From positions 238,773 through 298,940 of the forward strand of contig JAUJNT010000002.1 in assembly GCA_030448005.1 (NCBI GenBank): DNA of 60,168 nucleotides, read 5' to 3'. The position numbers were made by a program, and so were the translations under genes. Each line of letters starts with the position of its first letter. Position 1 is the stretch's first letter. The notes below the pieces were generated by a model. It made no database searches. It saw only the letters and a program-made list of their open reading frames with translations, and was not told the origin of the DNA. This stretch comes from Thermoleophilaceae bacterium (GTDB lineage Bacteria; Actinomycetota; Thermoleophilia; Solirubrobacterales; Thermoleophilaceae). Positions 34,348 to 41,752 of this stretch are shown here, piece by piece.

Positions 34348-35157
34348 TCAGCCCGAGTCGAGCCCCCGGCGATCGGGGCGCAGGCGGGCAACCATGGCGG
34401 GACCGCGGGGGCGCTCGACGTAGTCCGCCCGGTGGTAGTCGCCCCTCGTCAGGTGGTGCTCCAGAAATACGTAGAGGACGATGAAGAGGTAGCGGCTGCC
34501 CATCTCCTGGAGCGAGAGCTTCGATTCGCCCTCACTGCGGCCACGCCACGAGATCGGGACGACCGCGTAGCTGAACCCACGGACCGTCGCCTTCAGCGGC
34601 AGCTCCACCGTGAGGTTGAAGTGGTTGGCCAGAAGGGGACGGACGTTCTCGATGACGTCGCGGTGGTAGGCCTTGAAGGCGTTGGTCGTGTCGTTGTAGC
34701 CATGCCGGAACAGCGACTGGATGCCGCGGTTGACCAGTCGGTTGAGCACGAGCTTCAGCCGCGGATAGCCGCTGACCTTGGAGCCGGGCATGAACCGGCT
34801 TCCGAACGCACAGTCATAGCCCTCGAGCAGCAGGCGGTGGTAGCTGACGAGATCCTCGGGGTCATCAGATCCGTCGGCCATGTAGATGGCGACGGCGTCT
34901 CCCTCGAAGCGGTCCAGTCCCGCGCGGACGGTAAAGCCGAAGCCCCGGCTGTAGTGCGATTGCAGGCACCGCACACGGTCGCCATGCCTGGCCGCGGCCG
35001 CCTCGACGACCCCGCTCGTCCCGTCGGTGCTTCCATCGTCGATCACGAGCACCTCGTGGTCGATCTCCTCCCGCGCCAGCACACCCGCCACCTGGAGCAC
35101 GGTCTGCTCGATGGACGCGGCCTCATTGTGAGCGGGGATGACGACCGAGAGCTTCAT
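34348..35157 (-). CDS. DPM-type GT2 glycosyltransferase
   Basis: A 269-residue GT2 enzyme with Val-Val-Ile-Pro-Ala-His-Asn-Glu, Val-Ile-Asp-Asp-Gly-Ser-Thr-Asp, Met-Ala-Asp-Gly-Ser-Asp-Asp (metal site) and Gly-Ser-Arg-Phe, as in polyprenyl-phosphate mannose/glucose synthase-like proteins. Later Thr-Thr-Asn-Ala-Phe-Lys-Ala-Tyr replaces the usual Thr-Ser-Gly-Phe-Arg. The ATG overlaps the upstream epimerase stop by 4 bp (ATGA). It may prepare the lipid-linked sugar donor for the GT39-like enzyme at the end of the same operon. Confidence 0.83.
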   Translation of the reverse strand: MKLSVVIPAHNEAASIEQTVLQVAGVLAREEIDHEVLVIDDGSTDGTSGVVEAAAARHGDRVRCLQSHYSRGFGFTVRAGLDRFEGDAVAIYMADGSDDPEDLVSYHRLLLEGYDCAFGSRFMPGSKVSGYPRLKLVLNRLVNRGIQSLFRHGYNDTTNAFKAYHRDVIENVRPLLANHFNLTVELPLKATVRGFSYAVVPISWRGRSEGESKLSLQEMGSRYLFIVLYVFLEHHLTRGDYHRADYVERPRGPAMVARLRPDRRGLDSG

Positions 35158-36215
35158 AGAGCCTCACGAAGCGTGCCTTCGTGCCGGGAGGCCCAGGTTA
35201 CGATGTCGGCCACGATGTCGCGCGGAGTGCGCGACGGGCGCCAGTCCGTGCGGGCGAAGAGCTCCGTGCAATCGGACAGGTAGATCGGCACGTCCGCGGG
35301 CCGGTCGGTGAGCTCGGCGCTCACCGGCACCTGCCGGCCGGTCAACTCCCGGCACAGCTCCGTCGTCTCGCGCAGGGACAGGCTGCCGGGGCGGCCGCCC
35401 CCGACATTGAGCACGCAGCCCGCCCACTGCGCCGGGTCAGACAGCTGTAGTTCGAGGAGATCGGCCAGATCGGCCACGTGCAGGAGGTCGCGCACCTGCC
35501 GTCCCTCCCCGCCGAATCCGATGTAGGACAGCTCACGCCCGAAGAGATGGCTGAGCACCCAGTGCGTGAAGACCCCCTGGTCCACCTTGCCCATCTGCCA
35601 TGGGCCCGCGATCACCCCGCAGCGGTCGACGACGGTCTCGAGCCCGTAGGCGGCTGCGTACTCGGTGATCAAGAGCTCTGCGCTCAATTTCGTGGCCCCG
35701 TAGATCGAGCGGGCGCCCGCGAGCGGGAACCGTTCGCTGATGCCGCGCTGTGAGGCGCCCTCCACCGGCTGCTCCTCCTCCAGCTCGAAGCGGCTCTCCT
35801 CCGAGCGCAGCCGCAGCTCGAGCAGCGGGTCGATCGGGTACACGCGGCTCGTCGAGAGAAAGATGAACTGGGCATCGTCACGGCGCGCGAGCTCGAGGCA
35901 GTGGAAGGCGCCGAGGAGGTTGGTGCGCACCGCGTAGTCCGGACTCGAGCCGTATCCCGCGAGCACCGACGGCTCGGCGGAGCACTCGAGTATCGCGTCG
36001 ACGGGCTCGAGCGCCCGCAGATCCTCAGGTTCGCGGACGTCCCCATGCACGAACCGCACGCCCGCCTCGCGCAGCCTCCGGAGGTTCAGCTCGGATCCAC
36101 GGCGGCGGAGGCTGTCGAAGGCGATCAGCTGCCAGTCCGGCCGGCGCTCGGCGAGCGCGAGCGTGACGCTCGAGCCGACGAACCCGCATCCGCCTACGAC
36201 TAGGACCCGACGCAT
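35154..36215 (-). CDS. NAD-dependent sugar epimerase, CDP-paratose 2-epimerase-like
   Basis: A 353-residue extended SDR from the ATG at 36215; the longer open frame upstream is an alternative-frame read through the methyltransferase gene. It has Gly-Gly-Cys-Gly-Phe-Val-Gly at the N-terminus, a Ser-Leu-Arg-Arg-Arg-Gly segment after the second strand (as in CDP-tyvelose epimerases), Ser-Thr-Ser-Arg-Val-Tyr, Tyr-Gly-Ala-Thr-Lys (catalytic Tyr and Lys) and Gly-Gly-Glu-Gly-Arg-Gln-Val-Arg-Asp. The complete catalytic set contrasts with the homologue at 33203. It overlaps the upstream methyltransferase by 16 bp and the downstream GT2 by 4 bp. Confidence 0.78.
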   Translation of the reverse strand: MRRVLVVGGCGFVGSSVTLALAERRPDWQLIAFDSLRRRGSELNLRRLREAGVRFVHGDVREPEDLRALEPVDAILECSAEPSVLAGYGSSPDYAVRTNLLGAFHCLELARRDDAQFIFLSTSRVYPIDPLLELRLRSEESRFELEEEQPVEGASQRGISERFPLAGARSIYGATKLSAELLITEYAAAYGLETVVDRCGVIAGPWQMGKVDQGVFTHWVLSHLFGRELSYIGFGGEGRQVRDLLHVADLADLLELQLSDPAQWAGCVLNVGGGRPGSLSLRETTELCRELTGRQVPVSAELTDRPADVPIYLSDCTELFARTDWRPSRTPRDIVADIVTWASRHEGTLREAL

Positions 36216-36859
36216 GGGCGCTCGGCCACGAGCAGGAACTGCTTGCCGAGGAGGCGCCAGCTCGGACGAAGCCGCAGGTACATCTCCGTCATCAGCGGCG
36301 ACGGCGGCAGTAGCCCCGTGAACGAGTACGGGAGGAACTGGGGCGCAGTCTCCAGTGGGGTGAAGCCCGCCGTGTAGAGGTGCTCCTCGACCGCGAGGTG
36401 CGTGAGCGCAACGATGTGATCGGCGAAGTCCCAGTACTGCTTGGCGCAGTGGCGATAGTTGGGGCCCATCACGGCTATCCGCCCGCCCGGACGCAGGCAG
36501 GCGAGCATCTTGACGAGGAAGGCGTTGACCGCCTCCTGACCGGGCAGGTGCTCGAGGAAGTTCGAGACGAAGATGCCGTCGAAGTAGTCCTGAGGCAGGT
36601 CCGCCTCGAGCGTATCCGCGACGATGATCTTGATGTTCGGGTCGGCGATGCGCTCGTCGTACTCGGCCATGTCGATGCCCCACCGCTCGCCTGACGGCAC
36701 GGCGTTGAGGAACTCGCAGCGACCGGCAGCCGGGTCGAGCATCCGCTCCGGCCTTCCGAGGCGCTCGTACAGAAACGCGGCGATCGGCTTCCAGACGGCG
36801 TCGCGCGCGCTCTGATCGACGTTGCGGAAACGGTACTCGTACAGGCGCTGGTAGTCCAT
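36200..36859 (-). CDS. Class I SAM-dependent methyltransferase
   Basis: A 219-residue protein from the ATG at 36859. It shows Met-Leu-Asp-Pro-Ala-Ala-Gly-Arg-Cys-Glu-Phe (a motif I variant), Gly-Ile-Asp-Met at the end of strand 2, and Val-Ser-Asn-Phe-Leu-Glu-His-Leu (motif II/III region, SxFLEH), then Leu-Arg-Pro-Gly-Gly. These fit methyltransferases of surface-glycan loci. It opens the minus-strand operon that runs through two epimerases, a GT2 and a GT39-like enzyme, so the target is probably a sugar made or transferred by these. No clear -10 or Shine-Dalgarno was seen. Confidence 0.8.
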   Translation of the reverse strand: MDYQRLYEYRFRNVDQSARDAVWKPIAAFLYERLGRPERMLDPAAGRCEFLNAVPSGERWGIDMAEYDERIADPNIKIIVADTLEADLPQDYFDGIFVSNFLEHLPGQEAVNAFLVKMLACLRPGGRIAVMGPNYRHCAKQYWDFADHIVALTHLAVEEHLYTAGFTPLETAPQFLPYSFTGLLPPSPLMTEMYLRLRPSWRLLGKQFLLVAERPCVGS

Positions 36860-36898
36860 CGGCTGGGCATGCTCGCAGGAAGCGCGGTTGGGCGGTGG

Positions 36899-36904
36899 TA
36901 CGTT
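36899..36904 (+). promoter_or_regulatory. Candidate -10 box (TACGTT)
   Basis: TACGTT ends 6 nt before the GTG at 36911, the same leaderless geometry as other genes in this window. It is kept although the gene behind it is frameshifted. Confidence 0.35.
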
Positions 36905-36910
36905 TGATGC

Positions 36911-37909
36911 GTGCGCTTGCTGCCGTGGCTGGGTTCGGTTGTGGCGCTCCTCCTTGTTCTCGCGGGGCCGGCGGCGGCCGAGGTGCGCGTCGAGAGCGCC
37001 GGGCAGCCGGAATGATCTCGACCGCTCCCCAGCCGCCGCTCGTGGTGTCGGGGCGCGGGTTGTGCGCCGACATCTATGACGCTCCCGAGGCAAACGGCGA
37101 GGGCGGGACGTGCGGCTTTGGCGCCTGGCCGGGCCCGGGCGGCGACTGGCGACCCGGACTCGAGGTCGCGACCGGCGACCGGCTGCTCTTTCACTCCGGC
37201 GTGGCGGTGGAGTCGGTCGAGGTGGCCTCGACGACCAACTTCCCCCTGGGCTGAGGACGTCGGTGCCGCCGCCACCGCCGGGCGGTGCGCCTGCGCCGCC
37301 GCCGGGGCCGAACGACGGCCAGCTCGTGCGCAACGAGACGGAGTTCGGCCCGACGCTCGGCGAGCCCGCAGACGCGACGCGGATGACCCACGCGGTCACG
37401 CTCCCGCCGCTGCTTCCGCGGGCCGGAGGACCCGGGCTGGCGTTCGCGATCGTCACGACAGCAGCCGACGGGAGCCACCGCCACTACGCCTGTCGATCCG
37501 CACGCCGCGCAAGGACCGCTACGGCGACCCGTGCGGCATCGCCTGGTTGGCCCCCGACTGGCGAATCAACGGCTGCGATTTCAAGGCCCCGCCTCTGCCT
37601 CCGCGGATGATGGGGCCTGCGCCGCTCGCCGCGGCGCCGCCCGCTCCGGCGCGCACCGCGACCGCCCGGCGGGTCGGGCGTAGGCTGCGCCTGCGGGTGC
37701 GCGCCGCCCACGACGGCTCGGTGCGGGCAGTGTTCGGCGGGCGTCGGTCGGCGTGGACGGCGGTGCGGGCGGGGCGCTGGAGGGTCGTGCGGGTGCCGCT
37801 GCGTGCGGGGCGGCGGCTGCCGCGCCGGGTGACCGTGCGCGTCACCCTGCGCACGGCGACCGGCACCGTGGCGGTGCGGCGGCGTCTGGTCGTGCGCGGG
37901 GCGCGCTAA
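36911..37909 (+). pseudogene. Secreted protein gene broken by three frameshifts
   Basis: The coding signal moves through three frames. GTG 36911 starts a clear signal peptide (Leu/Val-rich core, Ala-Ala-Ala-Glu end) that stops at TGA 37013. The signal continues in the next frame to TGA 37252 (Gly-Arg-Gly-Leu-Cys-Ala-Asp-Ile-Tyr, Gly-Thr-Cys-Gly-Phe-Gly). A third frame carries it to about 37490, and the first frame resumes to 37909 (Asp-Arg-Tyr-Gly-Asp-Pro-Cys-Gly-Ile-Ala-Trp-Leu). Every shift is in the same sense, equal to one lost base. The product would be an extracellular protein with paired Cys and an Arg-rich beta-type C-terminal domain. True decay or assembly indels are both possible. 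Confidence 0.6.
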
Positions 37910-38150
37910 CACCGACCGGTGCTCGCGGCGCGACTCGACGCCTCTAGGTTCCGTATCTCGTCGCCGGACCCGCAGTCCGCTGATAGCTGCTCCGATGCCT
38001 GCAGCGCTCGGCCTCATAGGAGCACCGAAGCCCACACCCTGGTGAGATCGAGAGCTGAGGCCTCGGTGTCGACGCGAGCTGATCGGGTCTGAGAGCGGTA
38101 AGCCCGGAATACTCCCTTGCCTAGAGGCAGAGCGACCGCAGCGGCGGAGA

Positions 38151-38954
38151 CTACGTAGAGAAGATTTCCTGGCCAAGCACGATCTCGCCCGGGCGGAGCT
38201 TTCGTCCGGCCGGCATCTGAGAGATGGGGTGGAGACGGACCTCGGCGCGAGGGTCCGAGCAGTCCTTCATGATCAACGCCACCCAGCCGTCCAGCTCGGT
38301 ATGGGGCACGGCCGGCTTCCGAACGACCGCGACAAAGCGCTCGCCCATCACAGACCCGTCCTCGGAGTCCTCCCAGCGATATACCGCTCCGACGCTCTCG
38401 CGTCTCCCGTCAGGGCGCGTGATCTCGGCCTCGATCCATTCGTCCTGCCGAGACAGTGCCTTCTCGGCAGCGCGCTGGATCTCTCCGAGCACGAGGTCGC
38501 GATACTGGATCGCGGCGGCGAGCTTTCGTTCCCCCTCGCTCGGAAGGATGCGCAGAGGATCGGTCCTGTAGTCGGACCCGTAGGCCTCGTACAGCGCCTC
38601 CTCGGAGCTGTAGTCGGAGATCCTCCGGCAGCGGCAGAGCCAGACGACGTTGTGCTCACGGTCGTGCCAGACGGCTGAGCGCCAAGCACCGGACTTGCCG
38701 TCGAAGCGTATTCGGACGATCATCTGGTCCGGCAGAGGAGTCGCGCCGCCCTTGCTCTTGGTGATCTCCGCTCGGATCTCCCGGATCGGGCTCTCGCCGC
38801 TTTGTTGCGCACCGGACTTGTAGGCATCAACGAAGTCGTCGATGACCTCGTAGTCCTTGGCCAGGGCAGCCAGATCACCGCGCTTCCCTAGGTTGATGTC
38901 CAGGTCATCGCACGCCATCTCGGTCAGACGAAGCAGGCGCCCAGGGGGCACCAC
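38151..38954 (-). CDS. Hypothetical protein
   Basis: A 267-residue soluble protein of a family I do not recognise. It is charged, with no membrane helix or signal peptide. A central stretch (about 90-110) has Trp-His-Asp-Arg-Glu-His-Asn and Cys-Arg-Cys-Arg-Arg, and the C-terminal third looks beta-rich. Start uncertain: two adjacent GTG codons (38954, 38951) or the ATG at 38918. It follows the small acidic gene at 38993 by 38 bp on the same strand. GC bias and codon use look less extreme than in the glycan genes, consistent with an accessory island. Confidence 0.6.
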   Translation of the reverse strand: MVPPGRLLRLTEMACDDLDINLGKRGDLAALAKDYEVIDDFVDAYKSGAQQSGESPIREIRAEITKSKGGATPLPDQMIVRIRFDGKSGAWRSAVWHDREHNVVWLCRCRRISDYSSEEALYEAYGSDYRTDPLRILPSEGERKLAAAIQYRDLVLGEIQRAAEKALSRQDEWIEAEITRPDGRRESVGAVYRWEDSEDGSVMGERFVAVVRKPAVPHTELDGWVALIMKDCSDPRAEVRLHPISQMPAGRKLRPGEIVLGQEIFST

Positions 38955-38992
38955 CTGCTGCGCCGGCGAGCCCGCGCTCGCCCTCTGAGCGC

Positions 38993-39247
38993 TCAGCCTG
39001 CCGTCGGCCGGTCGGAGCCGCCGAAGCGGCGAGCGTCTTCGACGCTTACGCCAACAACGTGGGCGAGCATGGCCTCATCACCATGAGCCTGTTCGATCTC
39101 GCTCAGTTCGTCGGCGGTGTGATCAGCCGCCTCGAAGTCGATGCCGTCGTAGATCGACTGATCGACTTCGACGTACTCGGCTTCACGCTGGCGACGACGC
39201 TCGCGCAGCGGAGGTACTGATGTGGTCATGAAACGAAGGATATTCAT
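38993..39247 (-). CDS. Small acidic hypothetical protein
   Basis: An 84-residue protein from the ATG at 39247 (ATG 39229 also possible). The N-terminus is basic (Arg-Glu-Arg-Arg-Arg-Gln-Arg), the rest acidic and helical (Glu/Asp-rich, Ala/His). It precedes the hypothetical gene at 38151-38954 by 38 bp. A small acidic first gene followed by a larger second gene resembles toxin-antitoxin or effector-immunity layouts, but there is no recognised domain. A TATACT box 81 nt upstream could be its promoter. Confidence 0.5.
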   Translation of the reverse strand: MNILRFMTTSVPPLRERRRQREAEYVEVDQSIYDGIDFEAADHTADELSEIEQAHGDEAMLAHVVGVSVEDARRFGGSDRPTAG

Positions 39248-39328
39248 AGTCTCAAGGGATCTGTCGGCCGTCTCCCACCGCGACCTTACCCCCGACCGCG
39301 GTTGGTAGCCAGCTTTTCGCCAAGACCC

Positions 39329-39334
39329 AGTATA
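39329..39334 (-). promoter_or_regulatory. Candidate -10 box (TATACT)
   Basis: TATACT on the minus strand, one of the strongest -10-like hexamers in the window, lies 81 nt upstream of the ATG at 39247 in a locally AT-richer stretch. A GAATTT 16 bp further upstream could be a weak -35. Confidence 0.35.
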
Positions 39335-39385
39335 GGGGCCAACCATCGCAAAATTCGAGGGATAGGTCGAGACCCGCCTCCGCCC

Positions 39386-39659
39386 TCACCGCAGCCAGTC
39401 CGAGGCCGCAGCAAGTCCTATCCCGCCGTTCTGCGCCCGCTCGACCAGGGCCTTACAACAGCCTTCGATGTCGAACGAGGCGCCCTCGTCGGTCCGCTTC
39501 ATCGTGACCTTTGGTCGTTTGGCCGTGCTCGGGGCACGTGACGCTCTCGCGCTTCGTCTGCACCCTCCAGGAGGGCACCCGCGACAGCCTCCTCGTGCAG
39601 ACCACCGAAGACTCCTCCCGAGACACCTTGCGGCCGCCGAGGCGATACTCGAGCGACAT
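39386..39659 (-). pseudogene. Small Cys/His-motif protein gene, frameshifted
   Basis: ATG 39659 starts Met-Ser-Leu-Glu-Tyr-Arg-Leu-Gly-Gly-Arg-Lys-Val-Ser-Arg-Glu, a well-formed N-terminus. The coding signal then jumps frame (Phe-Gly-Gly-Leu-His-Glu-Glu, a helical segment), returns for Val-Thr-Cys-Pro-Glu-His-Gly-Gln, and jumps again to Phe-Asp-Ile-Glu-Gly-Cys-Cys-Lys-Ala-Leu-Val-Glu-Arg-Ala before TGA 39386-39388. The pieces join into one roughly 90-residue protein with a Cys-Pro-x-His and a Cys-Cys, a possible metal site. It is directly downstream of the SIR2-like gene, so likely a member of the same operon. Indel errors or decay. Confidence 0.45.
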
Positions 39660-39711
39660 CAGCTCGGCTCCACAGCTCTAGGTACCGGGGGCTCGCGCGG
39701 CAGCGTTGGCT

Positions 39712-40704
39712 CTACGCCGCTCGGCCGCTGCCCGGGCGCAGGTGCTTGCGCCAGGGGGCCTCGTGAAGTGCCAGCTCGCTCCTGCCGCGCGGATAGGTGG
39801 TCGAGTCGTAGAAGTGGATGCGCTCGGCGTCGCGCAGGCTGGCGATACGGTGCTTCTCGCGGCGATTGCTCTTCGCGCCATGGTCCCGCAGCCCGATGGC
39901 CAGCGGGCGCTCCGGGTGCTCGTTCAGGGCCTCGATCAGGTGGCTGTCCTGATCGCGCAAGCTATGGCCGAAGACGACCAGCGGCGCCTCACGCCGTTTG
40001 AGCTGCTCCCAGCAGTAGGTCAAGTAGTCGTTCTCGGCGATCGAGCGCTTCTTCTCAGAGGCCTGCCCTTCGCTGACGATCAAGGGCCGTGCCGTCGCGT
40101 CGGCGCCACACGGGCGACCGAACTGGTCGAGGAGGGTCTGGCCGGTCGTCGTGCGCTTGCGGGTTAGGCCCGAGCCGAGGACGACCAGATGCAGGGCGCC
40201 GTGGAGGAAGCAGAGACGGGTGCAGATTGCCGCGTCGTGGAGCCAGATCGTGCTCTCGTCGAAGGCGTTGCAGTCGCGGGCCCAGAAGTAGTCCTTGAAG
40301 CCGTCGAAGGGCTGCTCGCCGCTGGCGGCCGACCAGTAGAGGAGGAGGTCGTAGGAGGTCGAGAAGACCCAGCGGTACATGCGCAGCTCCTCGCGGATCG
40401 CCGCGAAGGTTCTCTTCGGGATCTCGCCGCCGGTGCTATGGACCCCCTGGACCGCCTTGGCCAAGGCCTCTTGGATGCTGCGGTGGCGCTTGAGTTCGGT
40501 CGGGCGCTCCTGCCCGAAGGCGGCGCCGATCCGGATCGACTCGGAGAGCGAGTACAGGACCGTCTCGAAGTTCGCCACCCCGAGGGTCTTGAACAGCGCC
40601 TCGTCCTGGTTGGTGAAGAGCCCCATCCGACGCGCCTGGTCGAAGAGCGAGTCGTACCCGAAGTTCGGCCAGATGTTGATCGAGAGGCCATTCCCAATCA
40701 CCAA
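39712..40704 (-). CDS. SIR2-like DUF4917-family protein, N-terminus probably frameshifted
   Basis: A 330-residue open frame from TTG 40704. It has the marks of SIR2-like nucleotide-binding folds: Val-Ile-Gly-Asn-Gly-Leu-Ser at 2-8, Phe-Ser-Thr-Ser-Tyr-Asp at 114-119, Leu-His-Gly at 167-169 and Val-Phe-Gly-His-Ser-Leu-Arg-Asp-x-Asp at 244-253. These match DUF4917, often seen in defence islands, where SIR2-like proteins can act as NADases. The same frame is open upstream to 40809 and encodes a plausible N-terminus (Asn-Pro-Ile-Lys-Ser-Tyr-Asp) without a start codon; an ATG at 40784 would join it if one base were missing near 40780. It lies downstream of the nuclease and GHKL ATPase genes. Confidence 0.65.
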   Translation of the reverse strand: MVIGNGLSINIWPNFGYDSLFDQARRMGLFTNQDEALFKTLGVANFETVLYSLSESIRIGAAFGQERPTELKRHRSIQEALAKAVQGVHSTGGEIPKRTFAAIREELRMYRWVFSTSYDLLLYWSAASGEQPFDGFKDYFWARDCNAFDESTIWLHDAAICTRLCFLHGALHLVVLGSGLTRKRTTTGQTLLDQFGRPCGADATARPLIVSEGQASEKKRSIAENDYLTYCWEQLKRREAPLVVFGHSLRDQDSHLIEALNEHPERPLAIGLRDHGAKSNRREKHRIASLRDAERIHFYDSTTYPRGRSELALHEAPWRKHLRPGSGRAA

Positions 40705-40887
40705 TCCCTCCCAGACCTGGGCGTCCTGGACCTCCTCCCACGAGTTCAGGTGCCCGTCGTAGGACTTGATCGGGTTCGTGCCATTGCCACATAAAGGGTA
40801 CCGGCCTCCTCATCCCGCTCAGGGTCGCTCCCCGCCCCGTGCCTTGGGTCCTCCCGGGGCCATCGCGAACGACCGGTACGGGAACAG

Positions 40888-41742
40888 CTACTGCGTGACG
40901 TACACCCGCACCTGCAGTCCGTCGTGCTTCTTACTGAGGTCCTGCTCGAGCGCCCGGCGGTTGGTGATCCGCTTCTCGGGGTCGTAGACCAAGGCCACAA
41001 GGGCGCCGCAGTCGGGGTGCGCTTGGTAGCGCTTGATGTCGATGATCAGCTCCTCCCCTGCCTCCTTCGCACCCAGGCCCGAGCGGGTCATCTTCGTCTC
41101 GACGACGATCCGCTCGCTCTTGAGCAAGAAGTCGAGGCGAGACCGAGCGCCCGCATGCTCGGGCACATAATCCTCGGGGCGCACGTCATCGAAGAAGAGG
41201 CGCAGGAGCCCATGTACGAAGTCCTGCACGTCGTACTCGTCCTCGAGAACGATCGGATCACGGCCGCGGCTTCGGTTCGCGAGGGGCACGAGGAACTCCG
41301 AGAAGTTCCGACAGATCCGCTCGATCAGCAGGAGATCCTGACTTGCGGTCCCGGCGCCCTCCAGCTGCTGCCTGGCTTCGGTCAAGATCTGGCGCTGCTC
41401 GAGCAGAGGTCCGCGGAAGGCGATGTCGAAGGGGTTCGACCAGTAGGTGACGAGCGGGTTGTCCGGCAGATCCGGGTCGTATAGGGGGCTGACGTCTCCG
41501 GGAGCCTGGAGGAAGGCCTTGATCTTCGCGCTGAAGATGCCGCCTTCAAACTCGCCCTGGAACCGCTCCTCGTAACCCTCTGGCAGGGTGTCGAGACAGC
41601 GCGCGAACCATTCGTGGTAGCGAGAGACGAGGTCGTCGATCTGGGCATCGTCGGCCACCAGCTGCCTCTCGCCCTGGATCTGGCTGGCCAGCCGCTCCAA
41701 GTGACGACTCTCCTCGATCAGCGATCCGATGCCGCTGCTCAT
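40888..41742 (-). CDS. PD-(D/E)XK nuclease-like protein
   Basis: A 284-residue protein from ATG 41742. The N-terminal 170 residues are helical and unrecognised. The C-terminal domain fits a restriction-endonuclease fold: Ser-Arg-Leu-Asp204-Phe-Leu-Leu, a short beta turn, then Ile-Val-Val-Glu215-Thr-Lys217, the D...ExK catalytic core, followed by helix and a Val-Ala-Leu-Val-Tyr-Asp-Pro strand. Nuclease activity is inferred from this motif. The gene starts 10 bp after the GHKL ATPase stop, so the two are co-transcribed, which supports a joint restriction-like role. Confidence 0.7.
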   Translation of the reverse strand: MSSGIGSLIEESRHLERLASQIQGERQLVADDAQIDDLVSRYHEWFARCLDTLPEGYEERFQGEFEGGIFSAKIKAFLQAPGDVSPLYDPDLPDNPLVTYWSNPFDIAFRGPLLEQRQILTEARQQLEGAGTASQDLLLIERICRNFSEFLVPLANRSRGRDPIVLEDEYDVQDFVHGLLRLFFDDVRPEDYVPEHAGARSRLDFLLKSERIVVETKMTRSGLGAKEAGEELIIDIKRYQAHPDCGALVALVYDPEKRITNRRALEQDLSKKHDGLQVRVYVTQ

Positions 41743-41752
41743 CCCTGTACCG

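Noticed and set aside
35154-37073. A 639-codon minus-strand open frame extending far upstream of the epimerase.
   Set aside because: Its first 286 codons are Arg/Pro-rich out-of-frame reading of the methyltransferase gene; the epimerase fold begins at ATG 36215.
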